The notes beneath the pieces are model-generated. The model did no database searches. It was given only the letters and a program-made list of their open reading frames with translations, and had not been told where the DNA came from. This document shows, in pieces, positions 1 to 5,395 of a stretch of DNA of 6,376 nucleotides; positions within the stretch are counted from its first letter, which is position 1, and every line of letters begins with the position of its first letter. Both the position numbers and the translations under genes were made by a program. Source of the stretch: Promethearchaeota archaeon (lineage in GTDB: Archaea; Asgardarchaeota; Lokiarchaeia; Sigynarchaeales; SOKP01); NCBI GenBank assembly GCA_019057775.1, contig JAHLWT010000243.1, positions 1 through 6,376 on the forward strand, in the 5' to 3' direction.

Positions 1-43
1 GTGAAATTACTCATATTCAAAAAATAAAACAAATATTTATCCA

Positions 44-85
44 GTGAAATTCTGCTACGCAGGAATGCCACAGGCATTATTTCAC
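44..85. repeat. Branched inverted repeat (three-way-junction fold), copy 1
   Basis: An outer stem pairs GTGAAAT (44-50) with ATTTCAC (79-85). It encloses two small hairpins with no unpaired base between them: CTGC/GCAG (52-55 with 59-62, loop TAC, plus a T-G wobble closing it) and AATGCC/GGCATT (64-69 with 73-78, loop ACA). The stretch TTTCAC is repeated just downstream, with TTTCACAGGGT at 91-101. The window also opens with another GTGAAAT at 1-7, so the element may belong to a larger cluster cut by the window edge. A related, degenerate copy lies at 3481-3548. The pairing is read directly from the sequence; that it is a mobile or dispersed element is inferred. Confidence 0.6.
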
Positions 86-160
86 GGGTGTTTCACAGGG
101 TTAATATTTTATTCTTGTGTTTCAAAACCCCATAGATAAATTTTTGGATTGAAATATCAA

Positions 161-180
161 CCCACAGTTTCAACTGTGGG
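161..180. repeat. Perfect 8-bp hairpin
   Basis: CCCACAGT (161-168) and ACTGTGGG (173-180) pair perfectly around a TTCA loop. It lies downstream of the minus-strand gene at 274-843, so it could close that transcript. In that direction the hairpin is followed by TTGATATTT rather than a clean T run, so a palindromic repeat is as likely as a terminator. Its core (GTTTCAAC) resembles the TGTTTCCA core of the hairpins at 6168-6191 and 6230-6253. Confidence 0.5.
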
Positions 181-273
181 GATAACACTAATCCTCCGGC
201 AAATCAAAAACCGTTTTAACGATTTATATTAATTATGGGGCACTTTATTAAATTTCGTGGATAGCACTGATAC

Positions 274-843
274 TTAAACTTCAGGCTTCAGCATATCTTC
301 CAGTTTCAGAGCAACCCGTTGCAGCATCCTGTTATAATTTTCAGAATTCCAGGTGTATTTTGGCCTAAGTTCATAACAGTGGCAGGGCGCGTGTTCTTCC
401 CACCATTCCCAGTATTCGCGAGTAGCATCTTTAACGAATGCTGATCTTTCATTTTTGTCTTTATACAAAACCTCGCCAGCAAGGCCTATCGACATAAAAC
501 CGCCTGTGAGCATACCGCATAAATCATAATGTTGTATCCCTCCTCCAAAACTGGCTGCAAAACAGACTAATTCGTCAGGTTTGCCAAAGAGTCTCAGCGA
601 GGCTAAAAGAACTTTTTCTGCGCAACTCCGGCCTTCAATTTCAATAATACTCTTTGTCATCAGGGAGTTCTCAATCAGCTTTTTCTCCTCTTTGGTGAAT
701 TCATCCCAAAGTCTTTTTTTATCTGTTTCTGGAATTGGTAATAGATTTGGAGCATTTTTGAAGGACATCAATGTGCCACCAAGTGCCAATACGGAAGCGG
801 CACTAATAAAATTCCTTCTTGAGAAAGATAACTGGTTTTTCAT
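274..843 (-). CDS. Tat-exported C_GCAxxG_C_C family cysteine protein
   Basis: A 189-residue protein of the C_GCAxxG_C_C family, a small cysteine-rich group thought to be redox-active or metal-binding but with no settled reaction. The N-terminus is a twin-arginine signal: SRRNFI at residues 8-13 followed by a short hydrophobic stretch (about 14-27), which implies export in folded form, perhaps with a cofactor. The family pattern is visible as Cys74 (GRSCAEKVL), the glycine run SFGGGI (98-103), Cys109-Gly110 (LCGMLTGG), and a C-terminal Cys154/Cys156 pair (APCHCYEL). The usual CGA is CGM here, and Cys94 looks additional. Most family members I know of lack a Tat signal. The start is the ATG just before the Tat signal; the A/T-rich leader shows no Shine-Dalgarno, as is normal in Bacteroidota. 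It is transcribed alone, with non-coding DNA on both sides. Family assignment is confident; function is not. Confidence 0.85.
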   Translation of the reverse strand: MKNQLSFSRRNFISAASVLALGGTLMSFKNAPNLLPIPETDKKRLWDEFTKEEKKLIENSLMTKSIIEIEGRSCAEKVLLASLRLFGKPDELVCFAASFGGGIQHYDLCGMLTGGFMSIGLAGEVLYKDKNERSAFVKDATREYWEWWEEHAPCHCYELRPKYTWNSENYNRMLQRVALKLEDMLKPEV

Positions 844-1029
844 GTTTAAGATTCTTTAAATTGTTTATTTCAATAGTGAAGTATCACCCGTTTGAGCAAT
901 ACTTTTACAAATTAATTTTTTTGAAGCATTTGAGGCATTCTATTTTAAGAAACGTATGCTGCATTATTCGCCACCCACAAGCATTTGCAAAAGCCTTGCT
1001 CATGAGATCGCTCACAAGTTTGCTAAGTT

Positions 1030-1091
1030 CCGGTCCAATTAACGATTTCTCACAAAATATCATGGTGCTTGGACCGGTTTTTTGTTGGTCC
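1030..1091 (+). terminator. Dyad followed by T6 with a competing alternative hairpin
   Basis: CCGGTCCAA (1030-1038) pairs perfectly with TTGGACCGG (1069-1077) around a 30-nt loop, followed at once by TTTTTT (1078-1083). On the plus strand this has the form of an intrinsic terminator. GGACC (1071-1075) can instead pair with GGTCC (1087-1091), the two added G-T wobbles leaving a loop made mostly of the T run. The same central arm therefore has two possible partners, an arrangement seen in attenuators. No plus-strand gene is evident upstream, so its role is unknown; it may be a decayed repeat. Confidence 0.35.
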
Positions 1092-1096
1092 TTTTA

Positions 1097-1116
1097 CCCC
1101 GGCATGAATGCCGGGG
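1097..1116. repeat. GC-rich perfect 8-bp hairpin
   Basis: CCCCGGCA (1097-1104) and TGCCGGGG (1109-1116) pair perfectly around a TGAA loop. It stands out as a GC-rich island in A/T-rich intergenic DNA, which is typical of REP-like palindromes. There is no T tract on the plus side (CTATTAATTTT follows), so a terminator role is doubtful. Confidence 0.5.
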
Positions 1117-1209
1117 CTATTAATTTTCTACTCCTATGAGCTGTTATTTTTGCCTTCTTGTTAGCAGTAGCTTTATTTGACAACCAGAACCTTAGTGATG
1201 GTTTTAGTG

Positions 1210-1235
1210 AAGGCTAAAGTCTCAGCTTTAGCTTT
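1210..1235 (-). terminator. Hairpin just downstream of the HEAT-repeat gene
   Basis: GCTAAAG (1213-1219) pairs with CTTTAGC (1226-1232) around a 6-nt loop, and the stem extends three further pairs (1210-1212 with 1233-1235, including one G-T wobble). It begins 16 bp past the stop of the minus-strand gene at 1252-2184, a sensible place for transcription to end. No strong T run follows in that direction, so it may be an RNA-stabilising 3' hairpin rather than a full intrinsic terminator. Confidence 0.4.
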
Positions 1236-1251
1236 CCTCACAAGCATTGTT

Positions 1252-2184
1252 TCAATAAACTTTTCTGATTTTCCCGATCACCCATTCGGCATTCTTAACA
1301 ACCTGAGGATTGGAATCATTCAGTAGTTCTTTCATCTTGGAAATGACTTTCTCCGGTTGCATGCGGCTTAATCCCACGGCAGCTTCATTGTATACCAGCC
1401 ATGAAGGATCATGGAGGGCTGCCACCAGCAAAGGAAGGGATTCCGGCAGTTCCCGGTGACCCAGGACATATACGATACGCCATCGTATCTCCTCTGGTGT
1501 TCCGGGTTGTTTATACAGGTCAACCAGTTCACCGGGAATGAGATGACGAATCGACACCAGGCTGTCCATTGCCAGATTAGCTGTCATCCAGTCTCCGGTC
1601 TGCAAACCATTTAGAAACCACGATGTAGACTCACCGGGACGCAATCGAACCATGTTCAACAATGCCTGTTGCTTTACATATCCATCAACTCTTGGATAGA
1701 TCTCCCGGTATGCCCGATATGCCATTGCAGTATCGCTTGTGCAAAGGATACCGGCTACATTCAACCGGAAGAACACATCTGACTCTTCTGTAAAGACCTC
1801 CCACAACTCTTTACTGGCAAACGAAAGGTCGTGTCCTTTCAGTCCATTGGTAACCTGGTTTCGGATCCCAGGCTCTTCAGTGCGGTCAGTAAGTATTTTC
1901 ATGGCAGGTTCTATGTACAGGGGGGAATGTATATCATTCAGGGTCATGGCTGCTATTCTGCGTGTCCACTGCTTCAGGCTTTTATTTTCAAGCAAAGCGA
2001 CAAGAGCGGGAACGGCCGGGTCGCCGATTTTAATGAATTGCCGTGCATATTCATCCCATTCGCGACCTGCATCCCTGAACAGTACGATCAGTGAATCAAT
2101 CTCCTGTTGCCGGGTCTGTGCAAATCCATCCGATGTCGAAAATGCCAGTGAGATGACCAGCAATAAGGGTAGAAAATAATTCAT
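1252..2184 (-). CDS. Exported HEAT-repeat protein
   Basis: A 310-residue protein with a Sec signal peptide (hydrophobic residues about 4-15, likely cleavage after GFA22) followed almost entirely by paired helices of HEAT or PBS-lyase-like repeat type. The clearest repeats are at about 45-85 (IGDPAVPALVALLEN then TRRIAAMTLNDI), 88-115, and the C-terminal block 231-308 (EEIRWRIVYVLGHRELPES, LPLLVAALHDPSWLVYNEAAVGLSRM, ISKMKELLNDSNPQVVKNAEWVIGKI). The middle (116-230) looks like degenerate repeats. No catalytic motif is visible. Such solenoids serve as binding scaffolds, so a periplasmic protein-binding role is inferred. The start lies 2 bp after the stop of the upstream lipoprotein gene, strongly suggesting co-transcription and translational coupling; its partner is probably that lipoprotein. 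Confidence 0.85.
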   Translation of the reverse strand: MNYFLPLLLVISLAFSTSDGFAQTRQQEIDSLIVLFRDAGREWDEYARQFIKIGDPAVPALVALLENKSLKQWTRRIAAMTLNDIHSPLYIEPAMKILTDRTEEPGIRNQVTNGLKGHDLSFASKELWEVFTEESDVFFRLNVAGILCTSDTAMAYRAYREIYPRVDGYVKQQALLNMVRLRPGESTSWFLNGLQTGDWMTANLAMDSLVSIRHLIPGELVDLYKQPGTPEEIRWRIVYVLGHRELPESLPLLVAALHDPSWLVYNEAAVGLSRMQPEKVISKMKELLNDSNPQVVKNAEWVIGKIRKVY

Positions 2185-2186
2185 GG

Positions 2187-3194
2187 TTATTCCGGATTAT
2201 CTGTGAAATGACTGGTGAAATATTGATAGAGGTTTCCATTGGCAGCTTTGTGAATCTCTCCTACCGACTTTAGTCCGAAAATAAAGGCTATGGTCACTGG
2301 ATCGGTCCGATAATCAGTATGTCCTTCGTAGAATCCATACCGGTTAATGTAGAACAACACTATCTCTCCAGTATGCAGATGGGCTATCTTCTCCTTCATT
2401 TCCTTAAATTGTCCCGGGGAAAGGTGGGGATACTGTTCTTTAAGGAATTCCATCTCCTCCTGATCTAATTCTCTCCAGACCTCCATATGACCGGTCCCCA
2501 GTATTTCATCAGTAAAGATGGATTCCTGCCAGCCCCGGCTTCCGGTAACCTGAACCGTTATTTCATGTCCGTTATAAACCAGGGCCTTAAGATCAGTTCT
2601 TTCTTCAGCAGGTTTACTTTCATTATACCTTGCGTGGATGTTGGAAATATTCCACAGGTGGAAAAGAGGTCTTGCAAGGTCGGGATGTGTCAAACCCAGT
2701 TTTTCAGCCGTTTTATTATCCTGCCAGATAATCGATAAAATGGTCTCATCAGCAGCCATAAATCCTGCTCCGGATGACCTGCCAGGTCTGCCATCTACTG
2801 TGATCTGCGACACCGACCGGCCGGTTATCGTCTTTGTAGTAGAAAGTTCCTCATCCGAATGAATACCACGAAGTGCAAGGGTTGGAAAATCTATTTCATC
2901 AGCGAGAAGCTGGTTTCCTTTTCCCAGCAAATCTCTCCTGTAATCAAAGGTGTCACCATTTTCTACTGTGGCATCAAACCATGTATAGAGACTATCCTGT
3001 AACCTTACAAGGACCACCTCCCTCCCACTGGTATCCAGAGCCGGGGAAGGCAAATCGGGTTTTTCGGAATAGAATTCCGGATAAAACCGCAATCCCCAAA
3101 AATCGATAGTTTGATAGTTTTTGGAATATTTGTCGTGAACACAACCCTGCAAAATGAATAACAGTATAAGAATAGATGTCTCAATCTTATTCAT
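2187..3194 (-). CDS. Unrecognised lipoprotein, first gene of a two-gene operon
   Basis: A 335-residue protein that I cannot assign to a family. It starts with a lipoprotein signal peptide: a hydrophobic segment (residues 7-15) and lipobox LQGC with the lipidated Cys at 18, so it should be anchored to a membrane facing the periplasm or cell surface. The rest is soluble and mixed alpha/beta. It has a Gly/Arg/Ser-rich segment at about 125-143 (GRSVSQITVDGRPGRSSGAG), a charged, probably helical stretch at 243-273, and an aromatic-rich C-terminus from about 275 (GEIVLFYINRYGFYEGHTDYRTDP, then IAFIFGLKSVGEIH). No protease, hydrolase or transport motif is evident, and the Cys in the lipobox is the only cysteine. 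The next gene, encoding an exported HEAT-repeat protein, begins 2 bp after this stop, so the two probably act together at the envelope. The chosen ATG is the one that gives the lipoprotein signal. Confidence 0.8.
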   Translation of the reverse strand: MNKIETSILILLFILQGCVHDKYSKNYQTIDFWGLRFYPEFYSEKPDLPSPALDTSGREVVLVRLQDSLYTWFDATVENGDTFDYRRDLLGKGNQLLADEIDFPTLALRGIHSDEELSTTKTITGRSVSQITVDGRPGRSSGAGFMAADETILSIIWQDNKTAEKLGLTHPDLARPLFHLWNISNIHARYNESKPAEERTDLKALVYNGHEITVQVTGSRGWQESIFTDEILGTGHMEVWRELDQEEMEFLKEQYPHLSPGQFKEMKEKIAHLHTGEIVLFYINRYGFYEGHTDYRTDPVTIAFIFGLKSVGEIHKAANGNLYQYFTSHFTDNPE

Positions 3195-3218
3195 ATCTTT
3201 TTTCTTTTCAATTTACTA

Positions 3219-3225
3219 CAAGATA
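3219..3225 (-). promoter_or_regulatory. Candidate -7 box (TATCTTG) of the lipoprotein operon
   Basis: On the minus strand TATCTTG ends 24 nt before the ATG at 3194. It is the Bacteroidota -7 consensus TAnnTTTG with one T missing. The same heptamer precedes the genes at 3695 and 4334, which is the main support. No good TTTG -33 element is visible at the usual distance. Confidence 0.25.
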
Positions 3226-3280
3226 CAAATAATAGTGGAATTTGGTATTAAATTTTAGAGTAGACTCCGGTATAAAAATC

Positions 3281-3288
3281 TACCTTTG
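3281..3288 (+). promoter_or_regulatory. Exact TAnnTTTG box (TACCTTTG) with no gene directly downstream
   Basis: TACCTTTG matches the Bacteroidota -7 consensus exactly on the plus strand. The -33 region offers only TTTA at 3254-3257, 23 nt upstream. The next plus-strand gene starts about 400 bp further on, so this would imply a very long leader or a small RNA. It may also be chance in A/T-rich DNA. Confidence 0.2.
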
Positions 3289-3448
3289 TCCATGTTACAT
3301 AATCACTTCCACTTCAGCTAACAGACTTCGCTAAAATTTTGTCTGTCGAAGTAACTACGGTAGGTAAAAGTAACGGAAAGTATTACGGAAGCAATATTAT
3401 GTTGAAATGAATTTCAGTTTATGACCGGTTAAGGGGATTCAGACGATT

Positions 3449-3470
3449 CAACGATCCGGGAGGATCGTTG
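3449..3470. repeat. Perfect 9-bp hairpin with GGGA loop
   Basis: CAACGATCC (3449-3457) and GGATCGTTG (3462-3470) pair perfectly around GGGA. An outer stem GATTC (3436-3440) with GAATC (3475-3479) extends it across an internal loop. There is no T tract on either side, so a palindromic repeat or structured RNA element fits better than a terminator. Confidence 0.5.
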
Positions 3471-3480
3471 TACGGAATCT

Positions 3481-3548
3481 CTGTAAAATGAGCTTTTATA
3501 CCGTGTAATGCTGCCTTGCAGCAGTGCCTGCCGTTATTTCACAGGGTG
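3481..3548. repeat. Branched inverted repeat, degenerate copy 2
   Basis: This resembles the element at 44-101. It shares CTGC-NNN-GCAG (here inside TGCTGC 3509-3514 with GCAGCA 3518-3523, loop CTT), then TGCC, TTATTTCAC (3534-3542) and the exact 11-mer TTTCACAGGGT (3537-3547). The outer stem CTGTAAAAT (3481-3489) with ATTTCACAG (3536-3544) pairs at 8 of 9 positions. The second inner hairpin of copy 1 is lost here, so this is probably an eroded copy. Confidence 0.5.
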
Positions 3549-3564
3549 AATGCTTAATAGCATT
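3549..3564. repeat. Short 6-bp hairpin
   Basis: AATGCT (3549-3554) pairs with AGCATT (3559-3564) around TAAT. It abuts the end of the repeat at 3481-3548 and may be part of the same element. At this size chance cannot be excluded. Confidence 0.3.
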
Positions 3565-3640
3565 ATTAGGATAGTTTTAAATATTTTTCTAAATATCTCC
3601 TAAAATAATTTGTATTAGTATAAGTATTAAAAAAAATTAT

Positions 3641-3647
3641 TATCTTG
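3641..3647 (+). promoter_or_regulatory. Candidate -7 box (TATCTTG) of the 164-residue gene
   Basis: TATCTTG ends 47 nt before the ATG at 3695, in a very A/T-rich stretch. It is one T short of the TAnnTTTG consensus and has no -33 TTTG at the normal spacing (the nearest is at 3609-3612, 28 nt upstream). The support is the recurrence of the heptamer ahead of three genes in this window. Confidence 0.25.
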
Positions 3648-3694
3648 AATAACCAAAAACAAACTTATGATTCATTAATAAAAACCATACAGTC

Positions 3695-4189
3695 ATGTTA
3701 ATTAAAGATTTTGATTTAACCGCAATTCAGGAAAATGCCTTTGTTTATGAAACGCATTTAAAAAATGTAAATAAACGCAGAGCATTATGGCAAGCCGAAA
3801 CAAAGGAAAAAATTAAACTTACCCTGGAAGTCATTCAGAAGAAATTTCCATCCCTCAATTTTATCGTCCAGGTAAATGATTTTCAAAAAAATCATGAGTC
3901 CGTCATTTTAAAAATCAGTGATCACCCAAGTGGTATTACTGAAGGTTCTTCAAAAGAAGGGAAAGCTCGTCATTATGTTCAAAAGGGTGGCGTTTTGGGA
4001 TTTTCTCAAATGATTTCGGGTAAAATTTCTGTGTGGATTGAGTTCCCCTTTGTTGAAGATATTCAAGAACTGGAAGAACCAGTAAAGGAATTAGGTAGGA
4101 TTGAGCCTACTTATATTGCAGAATTTATAATAGCTGATTATGTTACTCGATTTTTAAATGAAATTGCCCTCTTTGAGTCAAAAACATAG
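3695..4189 (+). CDS. Unrecognised 164-residue cytoplasmic protein
   Basis: I do not recognise this protein. It has no signal peptide, no membrane segment and no cysteine, so it should be soluble and cytoplasmic. Residues 24-50 form a strongly basic, probably long helix rich in Lys and Arg. This is followed by alternating strands (LNFIVQV 54-60, SVILKI 69-74, KISVWIEFPF 110-119), an acidic stretch (EDIQELEEPVKELG 121-134) and a hydrophobic C-terminal helix (TYIAEFIIADYVTRFLNEI 139-157). The pattern suggests one small alpha/beta domain. Codon use is more A/T-rich than in the lipoprotein and HEAT genes. It stands alone, with 144 bp separating it from the acetamidase gene and no obvious terminator between, so read-through is possible. 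The single ATG just before the first strand is the only plausible start. Confidence 0.75.
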   Translation: MLIKDFDLTAIQENAFVYETHLKNVNKRRALWQAETKEKIKLTLEVIQKKFPSLNFIVQVNDFQKNHESVILKISDHPSGITEGSSKEGKARHYVQKGGVLGFSQMISGKISVWIEFPFVEDIQELEEPVKELGRIEPTYIAEFIIADYVTRFLNEIALFESKT

Positions 4190-4257
4190 CAGCAATTCAT
4201 AGAATTTCAAGGTCTCAACGTTAAGTCATAGATAAAACAATTCTAACCAGCTTATCG

Positions 4258-4296
4258 TTTGACTCCTTATCATTTGGGATAAATTTTTGTATCTTG
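4258..4296 (+). promoter_or_regulatory. Candidate promoter of the acetamidase-family gene
   Basis: TTTG at 4258-4261 lies 20 nt before AATTTTTG (4282-4289), a one-mismatch fit to the Bacteroidota pair TTTG...TAnnTTTG at close to normal spacing. An overlapping alternative -7 box is TATCTTG at 4290-4296, the heptamer also seen ahead of 3695 and, on the minus strand, ahead of 3194. Either would give a leader of roughly 30-40 nt. Confidence 0.35.
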
Positions 4297-4333
4297 TTTT
4301 GTAAAAGAATTTATCCAGCAAAACATCCAGTTC

Positions 4334-5395
4334 ATGAAAATACACAATCCTTTTACAAAACTTTTTCTGCCGATAGCCAGTCTGTTCCTCCTCTTCGCAG
4401 GCTGTTCCCAACCGGCAGAACACGAGGCATCGAATAACATATCCCAACGTAAAACTACGGGAACTGCCATTCCCGAACCGAAATTTACGCTCACTAAAGA
4501 TCAGACACACAACAAATTCAGTAGTACCATTCCTCCTGTCATTCATGTACCTTCCGGCGCAGTAATTGAGGTCTACACCGAAGAAGCCAGTGACGGTCAG
4601 GTAACCCATGAAACCAAAATTGAAGATCTTGCAGAACTGAATTTTGACCTCATCCATCCGCTTACTGGTCCGGTTTATATTGAAGGTGCAGAACCAGGTG
4701 ATGTCCTGGCTGTTACACTGCATTCAATTGAAGTTATTGATTACGGGTGGAACTCTATAATACCAGGATTTGGTTTCCTGGCTGAAGAGTTTAGCGAACC
4801 CTACCTGAAACTTTTCTATTTCAATAAAGGGGATTCTCTGGCTGTTTTTTCCAAAAACATTAAAATCCCCATCAGAGCATTTCCTGGTGTAATGGGTGTT
4901 GCACCAGCCAATAAAGAAATGTTGACCACAATACCTCCACGAGCGAATGGAGGAAATATGGATGATCCGTTTATGACAGAAGGTACAACCGTATATTTCC
5001 CTGTGTTCGTAAAAGGGGCCCTGTTTTCCATCGGTGATATACATGCGGCACAAGGCATGGGAGAAGTATGTGGAACTGCCATAGAATCTCCTTCCCGTAT
5101 CATCTATGAAGTGAACGTAATCAAAAACAGGAAAATAGCCGAACCTGAGTACGAAACAAAGGATTACTATGCTGTCACAGCATTTGGTGAGACATTGGAT
5201 GACGCAGCAAGAAAAGCTGTGAGATACATGGTTAATTACCTGGTTAATGAACACGATCTTAAACCGGCAGAAGCCTATGCATTATGCTCCATGGCCGGAG
5301 ATCTTCATATTGCAGAAGTCGTAGATGTACCACATATGTTGGTTAGTATGCATATTTCTAAAGAAATATTCAGCAATCAGGCAAGAAAAAAATAA
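4334..5395 (+). CDS. Lipoprotein of the acetamidase/formamidase family
   Basis: A 353-residue member of the FmdA/AmdA family, whose characterised members hydrolyse formamide or acetamide to ammonia and the acid. Family blocks are clear: HPLTGPVYIEGAEPGDVLAVTL (108-129), FPGVMGVAP (183-191), GGNMD (206-210) and YFPVFVKGALFSIGDIHAAQ followed by GMGEVCGTAIE (221-251). The GDxHAAQ signature with Asp235, His237 and Glu244 is intact, but the usual QGDGE reads QGMGE, with Met242 replacing an acidic residue. The N-terminus carries a lipoprotein signal (hydrophobic 9-22, lipobox FAGC with Cys24) and a short linker to about residue 50, so the enzyme should sit in the periplasm or on the outer membrane, unlike the cytosolic family norm. 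The true substrate is unknown; amide hydrolysis is inferred from the family. A peptidase pseudogene begins at its stop codon. Confidence 0.88.
   Translation: MKIHNPFTKLFLPIASLFLLFAGCSQPAEHEASNNISQRKTTGTAIPEPKFTLTKDQTHNKFSSTIPPVIHVPSGAVIEVYTEEASDGQVTHETKIEDLAELNFDLIHPLTGPVYIEGAEPGDVLAVTLHSIEVIDYGWNSIIPGFGFLAEEFSEPYLKLFYFNKGDSLAVFSKNIKIPIRAFPGVMGVAPANKEMLTTIPPRANGGNMDDPFMTEGTTVYFPVFVKGALFSIGDIHAAQGMGEVCGTAIESPSRIIYEVNVIKNRKIAEPEYETKDYYAVTAFGETLDDAARKAVRYMVNYLVNEHDLKPAEAYALCSMAGDLHIAEVVDVPHMLVSMHISKEIFSNQARKK

Larger units (their letters stand above)
844..1251. other. Intergenic region with palindromes, no supported gene
   Basis: This 408 bp gap between two minus-strand genes should contain the promoter of the 274-843 gene (right-hand end of that gene) and the terminator of the HEAT-repeat gene. 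It holds three dyads, listed separately at 1030-1091, 1097-1116 and 1210-1235. A 52-codon minus-strand ORF (905-1063) is present, but it matches nothing I recognise and its start lies inside the loop of a dyad, so I do not call it. No tRNA or transposase remnant was recognised. Confidence 0.6.
3195..3694. other. 500-bp divergent intergenic region with hairpins
   Basis: This lies between the divergently transcribed lipoprotein operon (minus) and the 164-residue gene (plus), so it must hold both promoters. Candidate -7 boxes are listed separately, as are the hairpins at 3449-3470 and 3549-3564 and the repeat copy at 3481-3548. A further dyad, ACTTCG (3325-3330) with CGAAGT (3347-3352), overlaps ACAGAC (3321-3326) with GTCTGT (3341-3346). 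No ORF of convincing length or composition was found on either strand. Confidence 0.6.

Noticed and set aside
905..1063. Minus-strand 52-codon ORF (begins MIFCEKSL, ends CFKKINL)
   Set aside because: It is somewhat protein-like and lies between two genes of the same strand, but it matches no family I know and its start lies inside the loop of the 1030-1077 dyad; not enough to call.
819..1139. Plus-strand 106-codon ORF in the gap between the Tat protein and HEAT-repeat genes
   Set aside because: It starts inside the Tat-protein gene on the opposite strand, runs through two palindromes, and its product has no domain-like pattern.
1739..2179. Plus-strand 146-codon ORF opposite the HEAT-repeat gene
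   Set aside because: Ser/Arg/Cys-rich antisense shadow of a coding sequence with clear repeats on the other strand.
3290..3480. Short ACGGAA direct repeats in the intergenic region
   Set aside because: Too short and irregularly spaced to be a CRISPR or iteron array.
4226..5254. Two or three minus-strand ORFs opposite the acetamidase-family gene
   Set aside because: They mirror a well-supported gene, are rich in Cys, Phe and Ile as expected for antisense frames, and show no independent motif.
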